DNA from: Jeotgalibaca ciconiae
GTDB taxonomy: Bacteria; Bacillota; Bacilli; Lactobacillales; Aerococcaceae
Direction: 5' to 3'
DNA length: 64,000 bases
NCBI RefSeq assembly: GCF_003955755.1
Contig: NZ_CP034465.1
Span: 1 to 64,000 of the forward strand
Shown here: positions 44,754 to 52,625 of the stretch, one piece after another
Layout of the letters: each line of letters begins with the position of its first letter
How positions within the stretch are numbered: the stretch's first letter is position 1
The notes under the pieces: generated by a model
What the model saw: the letters and a program-made list of their open reading frames with translations, nothing else
Database searches by the model: none
Told to the model about the DNA's origin: nothing
Made by a program: the position numbers and the translations under genes

Positions 44754-45953
44754 TTATATACTATAATGTTCTGCTTCATCTGAAAACATATAACTCTTAT
44801 AATGATACCGCATTGACATAACAAGTCCAATCCCCATCATATTTCCCAACAAAGATGAACCTCCTTGAGATATAAACGGCAATGGGATTCCTGTTAAAGG
44901 AAGAAGACCGATCGACATTCCAATATTTTCTAAAACGTGGAACAAAATCATCATAATAACACCGGTTGTCATGTATGCGTAAAACTCATTCTTCGTATCA
45001 AAACAAATACGGACCATTTGATAAATCAGCAAGAAATACACTAATATTAAGAAACAACCTCCAATGAAGCCAAAATTCTCTCCGATTGTCGCAAATATCA
45101 TATCTGATTCTCGTACTGGTACATATACTTCTGAAACACCGATTCCTTTTCCAAATAATCTACCAGATCCGATTGCTTTCATACTTTGAGCAAGCTGAAA
45201 GGCATCTCCTCGACTGTCAGAAAAAGGATCTAACCAAGAATCGATTCTGGCAAACTGGTAAGGTTTGAAACCAACTGTCAGTAATAATTCACGGTTATAA
45301 ACAACTAGTACAATTAATAAAGCACCAAGCGTCCCGATTATCACAAAAACAGGAAGCAGTATCTTCCAAGAAACACCTGACATGAGCGTCATTCCAATAA
45401 TAATAGCTAAATATACCAGAACTGTTCCCAAATCATTTTGAATCAAGATTAAAAACAGGACCGGAAACGACCAAGCAGCTATTTTTAGCAGTAAAAGCCA
45501 ATCTGTTTTTACTGAACGCTCCTCTGTCTCCATATTATGCTTTGTAATCACGCGTCCCAACATCATGATCAGTGATATTTTCACTACTTCAGATGGTTGA
45601 ACAGTTACTGGTCCAAAAGCAAACCAACTTTTTGCACCTTGTGAAGCATATAGTTCTCGATCATAAAAAATTAAAACAAGAATTAATAAAATAATTCCTA
45701 AAAAATAAGCAACTGGTGCAAGTTTCCATAATTGCTCTGAGTCAAAATTCATCATAATAATTACGACTATTGTTCCCAATGCATACCAAGCAATGTGCAT
45801 GATGACAGGCTTCAAGGAGGGCGTACTGCTCATTAAATACATGGTTGAATATAAGGTCACGACACTGATAATTGCTAAAAGCAAAACCGATAAAATAATT
45901 CCATAATCGATTTTAGATACATCAGGTTTTGAATTTGTCTGTTGATTTCTCAT
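44754..45953 (-). CDS. rodA: Rod-shape peptidoglycan glycosyltransferase RodA (SEDS family)
   Basis: 399 residues with about ten membrane helices. It has SEDS motifs SWFAFGPVTVQPSEVVKISL, DLGTVLVYLAIIIGMTLMSG, the loop VYVPVRESDMIFATIGENFG (VPVxxSDFI motif) and GIPLPFISQGGSSLLGN. RodA polymerises lipid II into glycan strands for cell elongation with a class B penicillin-binding protein. The VPVRESDMIFA loop fits RodA better than FtsW. It heads an operon with the ArsC-like gene and gcvH. Confidence 0.93.
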   Translation of the reverse strand: MRNQQTNSKPDVSKIDYGIILSVLLLAIISVVTLYSTMYLMSSTPSLKPVIMHIAWYALGTIVVIIMMNFDSEQLWKLAPVAYFLGIILLILVLIFYDRELYASQGAKSWFAFGPVTVQPSEVVKISLIMMLGRVITKHNMETEERSVKTDWLLLLKIAAWSFPVLFLILIQNDLGTVLVYLAIIIGMTLMSGVSWKILLPVFVIIGTLGALLIVLVVYNRELLLTVGFKPYQFARIDSWLDPFSDSRGDAFQLAQSMKAIGSGRLFGKGIGVSEVYVPVRESDMIFATIGENFGFIGGCFLILVYFLLIYQMVRICFDTKNEFYAYMTTGVIMMILFHVLENIGMSIGLLPLTGIPLPFISQGGSSLLGNMMGIGLVMSMRYHYKSYMFSDEAEHYSI

Positions 45954-46019
45954 GAATGTTTCCTTTCTTTCTATATCCGAACTTCATTAAGTTATTATAT
46001 AGATAAATGCAAATAAAAT

Positions 46020-46058
46020 AAAGGTAAGAATCGGTAAAGCCTCTTCTTACCTTTATTT
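46020..46058 (-). terminator. Terminator after yihY
   Basis: AAAGGTAAGAA and TTCTTACCTTT form the stem. The minus strand continues TTTTATTTTATTTG. Confidence 0.75.
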
Positions 46059-46070
46059 TTATAGGTTTCT

Positions 46071-47099
46071 TTATCTTCCCCAATCAGAGTAATCCTCTTG
46101 TCCAGGTAAATGATCCATTTTAATTTTGGCGTTTTCTTTTAATAAGGATTTCTGTAAAATCTGTTTGGTTGCAAGATATTTTTGCGCCTGCTCAGAATAG
46201 ACAACAGATAAATAGGTTTCCCCTTCATCAATGACAATTTTATTTTCATGCGTATAGTCATAGATAATCACATTCAAAATCCCGCCAAGGATAAAAACAT
46301 TTCCGATTAAATACAACCACAGCATCAGCACAATGAATACTCCAATTGCACCATTTCCAATTGCCTGTCCTCCAGCAAAGCTAATATATAAAGAGAATAA
46401 TTGGGATACTAATAAAAACCCAATTGTAGCCAATATTGCTCCTGGTATTGCATATTTAAATTCCCATTTTACGTTTGGAACCATGTAATAAACAAACGAC
46501 ATAATAACAACTAATACAACAAGTGCCACAATCCAGCGGAAGTATTCAAAGGTGGAGATAACAGAGACGATATCAAAAGGAATAAAATTTTCAATCAGAT
46601 TCAATATCTCTCTACCAAATACAAAGATGAATGATACTGCACCGATTAAAACCACAAACAGTAAGGTAATCAAGAATGAGAAAATTCGAGTAATAATAAA
46701 ATTTTTACGTTCTTCTACACCATAAACTTGGTTCAATACTCGTTGAAAAATGGTAAATGCTTTGGAGGCGGGCCAAATGGAAATCAACAAACCGATTGAC
46801 ACAACGCCGCCGCTGCCTCCAGTAAGGTAATCTTCCAAAATCGGCAACAAGACCGTTCCAACTTCAGCGGGAACTCCCATCTCAACATATTCCAATACTT
46901 GTTCAGCCGGGATAGGCAGCAAGGGAATGATATTTCCTAATGCGAGCAATATAGGAAATAGCGCTAAAAGAATATAATAAGCAAGTTCTGCAGACTGTCT
47001 TCCCATTTCTGCACGCTTAAACTGCTTCATTGCAATAGTGATGGCTTTTCTAACATCAAATTTTTGTTTTTCTTTTGAAATGGCAGCCACGATTTTCAC
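46071..47099 (-). CDS. YihY/BrkB family inner-membrane protein
   Basis: 342 residues with six hydrophobic helices. It has the family's opening GRQSAELAYYILLALFPILL, then SIGLLISIWPASKAFTIFQR, GVEERKNFIITRIFSFLITL and the late ANIxxxIYGAIGVF-like segment AIGNGAIGVFIVLMLWLYLI. A cytosolic tail of about 60 residues follows. YihY proteins are widespread; a proposed link to ribonuclease BN was an error, and the function is still open (possibly a transporter). It is monocistronic. Confidence 0.88.
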   Translation of the reverse strand: MKIVAAISKEKQKFDVRKAITIAMKQFKRAEMGRQSAELAYYILLALFPILLALGNIIPLLPIPAEQVLEYVEMGVPAEVGTVLLPILEDYLTGGSGGVVSIGLLISIWPASKAFTIFQRVLNQVYGVEERKNFIITRIFSFLITLLFVVLIGAVSFIFVFGREILNLIENFIPFDIVSVISTFEYFRWIVALVVLVVIMSFVYYMVPNVKWEFKYAIPGAILATIGFLLVSQLFSLYISFAGGQAIGNGAIGVFIVLMLWLYLIGNVFILGGILNVIIYDYTHENKIVIDEGETYLSVVYSEQAQKYLATKQILQKSLLKENAKIKMDHLPGQEDYSDWGR

Positions 47100-47157
47100 G
47101 ACCTTTTATTTTAGTTACCTTTATCTTATCAGAGCACATGGCTCTACGTAAAATGAA

Positions 47158-47187
47158 AAGACCGATTCATCGAGAATCGGCCTTTAT
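47158..47187. terminator. Terminator after ilvE
   Basis: GACCGATTC and GAATCGGCC form the hairpin. The minus strand continues TTTTCATTTT, serving the ilvE transcript. Confidence 0.7.
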
Positions 47188-47248
47188 TTCTTGAAAGGCT
47201 ATTAGTTTTTCTATTTTCATTATTTAAGATTATCAAAGCTTGCTCCGC

Positions 47249-48289
47249 CTATACGTTTACGTCGAAAATCCAGCCTTCTGGGCCTTCTTTATCACCGAAT
47301 TGAATAGCCGTCAATGTTTCATATAATTTTTGGGTAATTGGTCCAACTTCTGTTTCTGAGTAAAAGACATGGAAGTCGTCTTTTGTCTGAATACCACCAA
47401 TCGGCGAAATAACTGCAGCAGTCCCGCAAGCTCCCGCTTCCTTAAATTCATCTAATTTGTCTACGTAGACATCTCGTTCTTCCACTTTCAGACCAAGATA
47501 ATGTTCTGCTAAGTGTAATAAAGAATACTTCGTGATGCTTGGCAAAATAGATGGTGAATCCGGTGTTACAAATACATCGTCATGGGTAATAGCGTAGAAG
47601 TTCGCTGAACCAACTTCTTCAATTTTTGTATGAGTAGCTGGATCTAAGTAAATACAGTCACTAAAGTGACGATCCGTTGCTAGTTTTCCTGGCAATAAAC
47701 TAGCTGCATAGTTTCCGCCAACTTTTGCGGCACCTGTTCCATGAGGCGCTGCACGATCATAATCCGAAACCACAAAATTCGTAGGAGCAAGACCCCCTTT
47801 AAAGTAAGGGCCGACTGGCATAACAAAAATTGAAAAAATATACTCTGGGGCAGGTTTAACGCCAATATTATCGCCAACACCGATCAGATAAGGGCGAATA
47901 TAAAGCGTACTTCCAGATTCGTAAGGAGGAACCCATGCTTCGTTTGCACGAACAACCTGTTTTACAGCATCAACAAATCGTTCCACCGGAAAAGCAGGCA
48001 TCATCAGGCGTTCACAACTTTTTTCCATACGTTTCGCATTTTCGTCTGGACGGAACAGCTGAATTCTTCCATCCTTCGTACGGTAAGCTTTTAATCCTTC
48101 AAAGCATGATTGTCCATAGTGCAAGGCAGTAGAACCTTCACTAATTGTTACGGTGTTTTCTGTAACCAATTTTCCTTCATCCCACGAGCCTTCTTTCCAA
48201 TGGGATATAAAACGATAATCAGTTTTCATATAAGAAAATCCAAGATTTTTCCAATCTAAATCTACTAATTCTTTCTTTTCAGTCATCAT
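47249..48289 (-). CDS. ilvE: Branched-chain amino acid aminotransferase
   Basis: 346 residues, fold type IV PLP enzyme of the eukaryote-like group. Landmarks are [40 protein letters not shown], the PLP lysine in [17 protein letters not shown] and [15 protein letters not shown]. It interconverts Val, Leu and Ile with their keto acids using 2-oxoglutarate. The start at 48289 follows AGGAGGAAG. A leader with a Val/Ile-rich peptide and overlapping hairpins lies upstream, so expression should respond to branched-chain aminoacyl-tRNA supply. Confidence 0.95.
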   Translation of the reverse strand: MMTEKKELVDLDWKNLGFSYMKTDYRFISHWKEGSWDEGKLVTENTVTISEGSTALHYGQSCFEGLKAYRTKDGRIQLFRPDENAKRMEKSCERLMMPAFPVERFVDAVKQVVRANEAWVPPYESGSTLYIRPYLIGVGDNIGVKPAPEYIFSIFVMPVGPYFKGGLAPTNFVVSDYDRAAPHGTGAAKVGGNYAASLLPGKLATDRHFSDCIYLDPATHTKIEEVGSANFYAITHDDVFVTPDSPSILPSITKYSLLHLAEHYLGLKVEERDVYVDKLDEFKEAGACGTAAVISPIGGIQTKDDFHVFYSETEVGPITQKLYETLTAIQFGDKEGPEGWIFDVNV

Positions 48290-48330
48290 TTCTCTTCCTC
48301 CTAATGTATCCTCTTAATAGCATTTTGTGT

Positions 48331-48372
48331 AAAAAATAAAAGATGGACTGCTTGTAAAAGCGGGCCCATCTT
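48331..48372 (-). terminator. Attenuator terminator of ilvE
   Basis: On the minus strand AAGATGGGCCCGCTTTTAC pairs with the AAGCAGTCCATCTT arm (48340-48372) and is followed by TTATTTTTT. It is the last hairpin before ilvE. Confidence 0.75.
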
Positions 48373-48378
48373 ACAACA

Positions 48379-48438
48379 AGAGCCCTTATTCAACAAGAAT
48401 AGGACTCTAATTTTTGTAATATTACAAAAAAGAATCCT
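48379..48438 (-). promoter_or_regulatory. Alternative hairpins of the ilvE attenuator
   Basis: Two overlapping structures are possible. One pairs AGGATTCTTTTTTGTAATA with the complementary arm to AGAGTCCT (48402-48438). The other pairs AGAGTCCTATTC with GAATAAGGGCTCT (48379-48408). They share 48402-48408 and exclude each other, as in attenuation control. Confidence 0.6.
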
Positions 48439-48535
48439 ATGGCTCAATATTCACAATAATGACAGAGAAAGATACCAATTGACTTTTACATGGTTTGTTT
48501 CGAGTATTCATTGCCATTCCATTAGAATTCATCAT
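48437..48535 (-). CDS. ilvE leader peptide
   Basis: A 32-residue reading frame beginning MMNSNGMAMNTRNKPCKSQ and ending LVSFSVIIVNIEP. It has a GGGAGG site eight bases upstream. Seven of its last twelve residues are Leu, Val or Ile (including VIIV), the substrates and products of the enzyme encoded downstream. Ribosome stalling at these codons when charged tRNA is short would favour the upstream hairpin and let transcription reach ilvE. The stop codon at 48437 lies at the foot of the first hairpin, the correct spot for this mechanism. Confidence 0.7.
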   Translation of the reverse strand: MMNSNGMAMNTRNKPCKSQLVSFSVIIVNIEP

Positions 48536-48583
48536 AAATGGTACCTCCCTTCTATCATCTATTCCGTTATCGATTATGTTGCT

Positions 48584-48612
48584 ATTCTATATTTTCGATA
48601 AGAATAAGTCAA
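48584..48612 (-). promoter_or_regulatory. Promoter of the ilvE leader
   Basis: On the minus strand TTGACT (48612-48607) and TAGAAT (48589-48584) are 17 bp apart. The leader peptide starts about 42 nt after the expected transcription start. Confidence 0.7.
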
Positions 48613-48647
48613 CCTTTTTCTAATTAATATTTAATAAAAAACAATTC

Positions 48648-49169
48648 TTAACGATTTCGGACCCGTTTGGACCAAAAACCACCGTGAATATATTTAGGAT
48701 CGGAGGAATAGATAAAAGCTTTCTCGTCAACTTCTAGAACTTTGTTTATCAAATCTCTTTCATTTTTACGAGTTGAAAGAACGTGGAGCATCTTTCTTTC
48801 GCCATCTTTTCCATAAGCATTTACGATTGTAACACCATATCCCGCTTCGCGTAATTTCTGTGTCATAGAAGTTGTCGGATCCGATGTCATGACCGTCACC
48901 ATTGTATAACCGAGTGCTAACCAATCTTCTATTTTAATTCCCAAACCAATTCCAACCCCATAGCCAATGGCATAGGCTGCCAGATTCAATGGATTATCAA
49001 GACTGCTCATCACGATACTCAAACCTGTCACATAAATAACGATTTCTACCATACTTAACAAGGGGGCTAAAATCCGGTACCCTTTCATTGTCAGCATGAA
49101 ACGAATGGTACTCAAAGTGACATAAACAAAACTAATCATAAAAATTTTGACAATTAAACTAAAATCCAT
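48648..49169 (-). CDS. UPF0316 (DUF2179/DUF5698) membrane protein
   Basis: 173 residues. Three N-terminal helices, with FVYVTLSTIRFMLTMKGYRI and ILAPLLSMVEIVIYVTGLSI, are followed by AYAIGYGVGIGLGIKIEDWL and a cytosolic DUF2179 domain of about 75 residues (TQKLREAGYGVTIVNAYGKD, MLHVLSTRKNERDLINKVL). The same C-terminal domain occurs in YitT proteins and may bind a ligand. Function is unknown. It lies 35 bp downstream of the lipoprotein gene. Confidence 0.88.
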   Translation of the reverse strand: MDFSLIVKIFMISFVYVTLSTIRFMLTMKGYRILAPLLSMVEIVIYVTGLSIVMSSLDNPLNLAAYAIGYGVGIGLGIKIEDWLALGYTMVTVMTSDPTTSMTQKLREAGYGVTIVNAYGKDGERKMLHVLSTRKNERDLINKVLEVDEKAFIYSSDPKYIHGGFWSKRVRNR

Positions 49170-49204
49170 ACTTCACCCCTACATTAAATCTGCAGCTAAT
49201 ATTT

Positions 49205-49693
49205 TTATTGGTTTGCTGGGAAATCCACATACTCATTTGTAATAATATCTAATTCTTGAACGTTTCCAGTCTCATCGTCATATTTGAAGAAGCCTCTTGA
49301 ACTCGATACCTCTTCGCCGTTTTCACGAATATTGATCGTAACAATTTGTTCCTCAACACCATCGATGATATAGAGATATTCTTCTCCTTCTTCAAGGCCT
49401 GTTAGTTCAGTCAGCTTTTCTTTTGCTCTTTCAATCTTTGCTGCTTCATCTTGGTTCAACTCTGTACGCGATTCTTCATCCACAATGGATTCGGATTCCT
49501 CAACTGAACTTGAATCAACGTTTTCTTGTGTTTCAGTAGATTCACTGGACTGCGATTCAATAGTAGATTCTACTGTCTCTGTCGTTTCTGAATTACTTTC
49601 AATTACACCAGAATCATTGTCCAGCGTACCTCCACAAGCTGCCAGTAATAATGAAGCTCCGATTACGAACGTAAATTTTTTTAATTGATCCAT
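49205..49693 (-). CDS. Putative lipoprotein
   Basis: 162 residues with a lipoprotein signal peptide MDQLKKFTFVIGASLLLAAC, so the cysteine at 20 should be lipidated. A low-complexity Ser/Glu/Thr-rich linker (residues 24-75) leads to a compact domain with LTGLEEGEEYLYIIDGVEEQ and SRGFFKYDDETGNVQELDII. It is anchored outside the membrane. I do not recognise the domain; its shape resembles small PepSY-like or beta-sandwich modules. It lies upstream of the UPF0316 gene on the same strand. Confidence 0.75.
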   Translation of the reverse strand: MDQLKKFTFVIGASLLLAACGGTLDNDSGVIESNSETTETVESTIESQSSESTETQENVDSSSVEESESIVDEESRTELNQDEAAKIERAKEKLTELTGLEEGEEYLYIIDGVEEQIVTINIRENGEEVSSSRGFFKYDDETGNVQELDIITNEYVDFPANQ

Positions 49694-49760
49694 ATTTTCC
49701 CTGCTTTCTTTTTCATCACTATTTTCATTATACTATTTCATAACCACTTCATGCTACCGT

Positions 49761-50675
49761 TTAATTTATTCCATAATCTTCTCTTCGCATATCAAACTCC
49801 GAAACATGCGCAGGACCACGCATAATTTCTCGAACAATATTTAACACGCCCTCTTCATTTCCTTTGATTTTCCAACGAACCAATTGAATGGTTTCCCCTT
49901 CCAACTCAATGGCAGTAATAATGGTTGGATACACACAACAGCCAAGGTTAAAGTAAGGCAAAGCATCTTTTTTTGGAAATTTAAAACGATGGGTATGTCC
50001 ACAAATCAGCATCATTTTATTTTCTTCAATCCATTTAGAATAATTTTTTTCAATTTTATGCCGGCGATAAATATTTTTTACCGGACTAACCGGATTTCGG
50101 ATTCCAAAAGCATGCAGGAAACGCCAGAAATATTTCAAGGACAACATTGTAAAAATCCACAGTTGATCATTTGGAGCGTCCCCCTGATGTCCATGAACCG
50201 TCAGAATTTCTTGCCCAGTTTCAGGATGTTTGAGAACTAATGCTTCAATCGGCTCGATTCCCTTTAAGAAATCAAAAAAAGTTTCCGAATACTCATCATA
50301 GTTTGTATAGTAATGCTCCTCGACATAGGATTTGTTTTTTATATAAATATTATGGTTTCCATACATCATAATAAATCGGTCATCATCATAAAACTTCTTT
50401 ATCGTTGAAAAAACTTCTGGATGAGCATTTTTAATCAATTTAGCATCTTGGTATTCCCACAGCTCATCACCATCACCAGCTTCTACGTAAGTAAAGCCGT
50501 TCTTATAGTAATAATCAATTGCATGCTGAAAAATATTCCTATTGCGAGTAAATTCATCCGACATACTGCCATCCCCACGATGGTGGTCACTAATAAACAC
50601 ATATTTGGTTGTTTTATCGAACTTTTCTACCCTTGCAGTCTTGTAAGCACCTGTTAATCGTTGCTTCGTAAACAT
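49761..50675 (-). CDS. Metallophosphoesterase
   Basis: 304 residues of the calcineurin-like phosphoesterase fold. The metal-binding motifs are FISDHHRGDGSM near the start, VEAGDGDELWEY, MYGNHNIYIK, TVHGHQGD and LICGHTHRFKFP. The first motif has DHH in place of the usual DxH and the second has GDGDE. Several families of this type act on UDP-diacylglucosamine or nucleotides, but none fits clearly. It has no membrane helix. The start is ATG 50675. Confidence 0.85.
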   Translation of the reverse strand: MFTKQRLTGAYKTARVEKFDKTTKYVFISDHHRGDGSMSDEFTRNRNIFQHAIDYYYKNGFTYVEAGDGDELWEYQDAKLIKNAHPEVFSTIKKFYDDDRFIMMYGNHNIYIKNKSYVEEHYYTNYDEYSETFFDFLKGIEPIEALVLKHPETGQEILTVHGHQGDAPNDQLWIFTMLSLKYFWRFLHAFGIRNPVSPVKNIYRRHKIEKNYSKWIEENKMMLICGHTHRFKFPKKDALPYFNLGCCVYPTIITAIELEGETIQLVRWKIKGNEEGVLNIVREIMRGPAHVSEFDMRREDYGIN

Positions 50676-50927
50676 ATTTTTTCACTCCCTATTCGTTTTC
50701 TTACGTTTTTGAGCAAAAAATAACGTTGATACTTATAGTATACTGGAATAAGTAAGAAATTTAAAACAACTCGAAAATGCATGAGGGAAAAAACAAACTA
50801 AAGCAATGACATGATGCGCCATCTAACACCTTTTAAAAACGATGAGAACCTACTATGAAATAGGCAGATTTCAACTATCATACTAACGAGAAGCATAGTA
50901 GGATTATAGAAAAGGAGGCAGTCCCGC

Positions 50928-50975
50928 CTTGGAAGCTAGGACATCGATGGTAAAAAACTTATACTGCTCTACTAA
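50928..50975 (+). repeat. Degenerate copy of the 157-bp repeat
   Basis: Reads like the two ends of the repeat with the middle deleted: AGTCCCGCCTTGG joined to AGCTAGGACATCGATGG and ACTTATA. It abuts copy B. The rest of 50676-50927 shows only a CCTACTATG/CATAGTAGG inverted pair (50849-50901). Confidence 0.5.
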
Positions 50976-51133
50976 GAAAAGCGGACAAGTCCGCCTTGGC
51001 CTATGAAAAAATAGGAAATTTGACCCTGGATGAGCAGCGAAGCGCGCAATGGGGCAAATTTATCTTTTTTTCACTAGGTCAGGACTTGGGAGCTAGACAT
51101 TGATGGCTGAACTTATAATCCCCTAGTCTATAA
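50976..51133 (+). repeat. 157-bp intergenic repeat, copy B
   Basis: Nearly identical to copy A (36607) and copy C, with about three differences by eye. It is followed head-to-tail by copy C with a period of 158 bp. Confidence 0.92.
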
Positions 51134-51290
51134 GAAAAGCGGACAAGTCCGCCTTGGCCTATGAAAAAATAGGAAATTTGACCCTGAATGAGCAGCGGAG
51201 CGCGCAATGGGGTAAATTTATCTTTTTTTCACTAGGTCAGGACTTGGGAGCTAGACATTGATGGCTGAACTTATAATCCCCTAGTCTATA
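51134..51290 (+). repeat. 157-bp intergenic repeat, copy C
   Basis: Differs from copy B at GGAGCGCGC and GGGGTAAATTT, each a single change. It ends ten bases before the tmRNA terminator. Confidence 0.92.
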
Positions 51291-51298
51291 AAAAAACA

Positions 51299-51344
51299 AG
51301 AACCCCCTATAAACGTTGATATACAGACGTTTATAAGGGGTTCT
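51299..51344 (-). terminator. Terminator of ssrA
   Basis: AGAACCCC-TATAAACGT and ACGTTTATA-GGGGTTCT form a long hairpin 36 bp after the tmRNA 3' end. The minus strand continues CTTGTTTTTTTATAG. Confidence 0.85.
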
Positions 51345-51379
51345 ATTTTCCTCTATTTTAACTAACTTTTAGCTATAAA

Positions 51380-51743
51380 TGGAGATGGCGGGAATCGAAC
51401 CCGCGTCCAAGCATATCGGCACTTCCAAGTCTACGCTCATAGTCAAACCATTTAGGATTCGCCGTGTGCTAGCCGTTCGACGGGCATCACACAAAGCTAA
51501 CCTGATTAATCTCTTCCGATTCCTCCAGGTGGAAAGTCACGGTGTAGTCCACTGAATTTGAGACCCTTGCTTGAGTACATGGACGATACCAAGAGGATCT
51601 TAGCTAGCTGTTTTTACGCAGCGAAAGCTAAAGTGTTATTGTTTGTTTTGTCAGTTATATTTAACTGGAACGTTTTTACGTAGCCGTAACCTACGGAGCG
51701 CATCAAAAGCTCGACCTATACCTGTCGAATCCGTAACATCCCC
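51380..51743 (-). ncRNA. ssrA: Transfer-messenger RNA
   Basis: The 5' end GGGGATGTTACGGATTCGAC and the 3' end GACGCGGGTTCGATTCCCGC then CATCTCCA form the tRNA-like part with a G-U pair in the acceptor stem. CCA is not encoded. The tag reading frame appears to resume at GAC after TATAACT and gives (A)DKTNNNTLAFAA before TAA, followed by a stem. tmRNA with SmpB (54782-55240, same strand) rescues stalled ribosomes and marks the peptide for proteolysis. It has its own promoter at 51784-51811. Confidence 0.97.
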
Positions 51744-51750
51744 TCGATAA

Positions 51751-51782
51751 AAAAATAAGGGATGCTCTTATTGAGCACCCTT
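51751..51782 (-). terminator. Hairpin at the ssrA transcription start
   Basis: On the minus strand AAGGGTGCTC pairs with GAGCATCCCTT, followed by ATTTTTTT. It would stop read-through from the phosphatase gene upstream, while RNA initiated at the ssrA promoter starts within it. Confidence 0.6.
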
Positions 51783-51783
51783 A

Positions 51784-51811
51784 ATTATACACGTTTTTCA
51801 TTTTTTGTCAA
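51784..51811 (-). promoter_or_regulatory. ssrA promoter
   Basis: On the minus strand TTGACA and TATAAT, both perfect consensus, are 16 bp apart. The start of transcription should fall about 35 nt before the mature tmRNA 5' end. Confidence 0.85.
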
Positions 51812-51841
51812 ATATATCATCATTCTGCCACAATCTACTGC

Positions 51842-52603
51842 TTATTCTTTTATAGGTATTTCATCATCAGTATCTTTGTCGCTTGGAAGAATTTTATGCG
51901 TTTCCGGTTCTTCATCTGGACCTGGGGTATGATCAGGCGCAAAGTGGGCGATACTATTAAACTTCTCCAAATGATAAAAGCCATCGTAGTAGCTGACAAC
52001 TGATATACTTGCATTATCTAAATGACGATCGATTTGAAAATCAGGAATCAATGCATGGATCATATTTCGAATGGTCATACCATGCGATACTATTAAAATG
52101 TTTTGTCCGGTATCACGATGTTTATCAATTAACTTGATTAACCCTCTCTCTACCCGCAGCCAAAACATTAAATAATCTTCCGCTTCGTTATAAGGATCCA
52201 TTTTGCGCAAGCCATTTAATTCTTTCATAACAGAAGTGCTGTCTGAATAATCAATTCCATTTTCATAGCCTAAAAATTGATGTAGGTTCGACCATGTTTC
52301 CGTCGCATCCAATCCTTCAAAAGAACCAAAGAAAATCTCCCGGAATTCAGGCATTGCTTTTACATTTGGCGTATCTTTATGTTCGTTTTCTTTTAAAATA
52401 ATTTGAGCAGTCTCAAAGGTTCTTCTCAAATCACTACAATAAACAGCATCAAATTTTACATTTGAAAGTCCAGCGCCGCTACGCGATACATCACGTTTTC
52501 CTCTATTCGTCAAAGGAGCATCTGACCAGCCTTGCATGCGATTGTATTGGTTTAAATACGTCTCGCCATGTCTCATAAAATAAAATGTTACTCCCTTAGC
52601 CAT
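51842..52603 (-). CDS. Histidine phosphatase family protein
   Basis: 253 residues. The catalytic motif FYFMRHGETYLNQYNRMQGW is at the start, with the second His in ILIVSHGMTIRNMIHALI and DAVYCSDLRRTFETAQIIL between. It belongs to the phosphoglycerate mutase-like phosphatases, which act on many phosphate esters; the substrate is unknown. ATG 52603 is used as it follows GAGGTGG; the frame is open to 52651, which would overlap fbp. The acidic tail SDKDTDDEIPIKE is unusual. It follows fbp by 22 bp. Confidence 0.85.
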   Translation of the reverse strand: MAKGVTFYFMRHGETYLNQYNRMQGWSDAPLTNRGKRDVSRSGAGLSNVKFDAVYCSDLRRTFETAQIILKENEHKDTPNVKAMPEFREIFFGSFEGLDATETWSNLHQFLGYENGIDYSDSTSVMKELNGLRKMDPYNEAEDYLMFWLRVERGLIKLIDKHRDTGQNILIVSHGMTIRNMIHALIPDFQIDRHLDNASISVVSYYDGFYHLEKFNSIAHFAPDHTPGPDEEPETHKILPSDKDTDDEIPIKE

Positions 52604-52625
52604 TTTCCACCTCTTTAAAAATAAT

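Noticed and set aside
48530-48560. T-box antiterminator before ilvE, suggested by GGGAGGTACC
   Set aside because: The T-box consensus AGGGUGGNACCGCG is not met and no specifier stem is seen; the sequence is the ribosome-binding site of the leader peptide.
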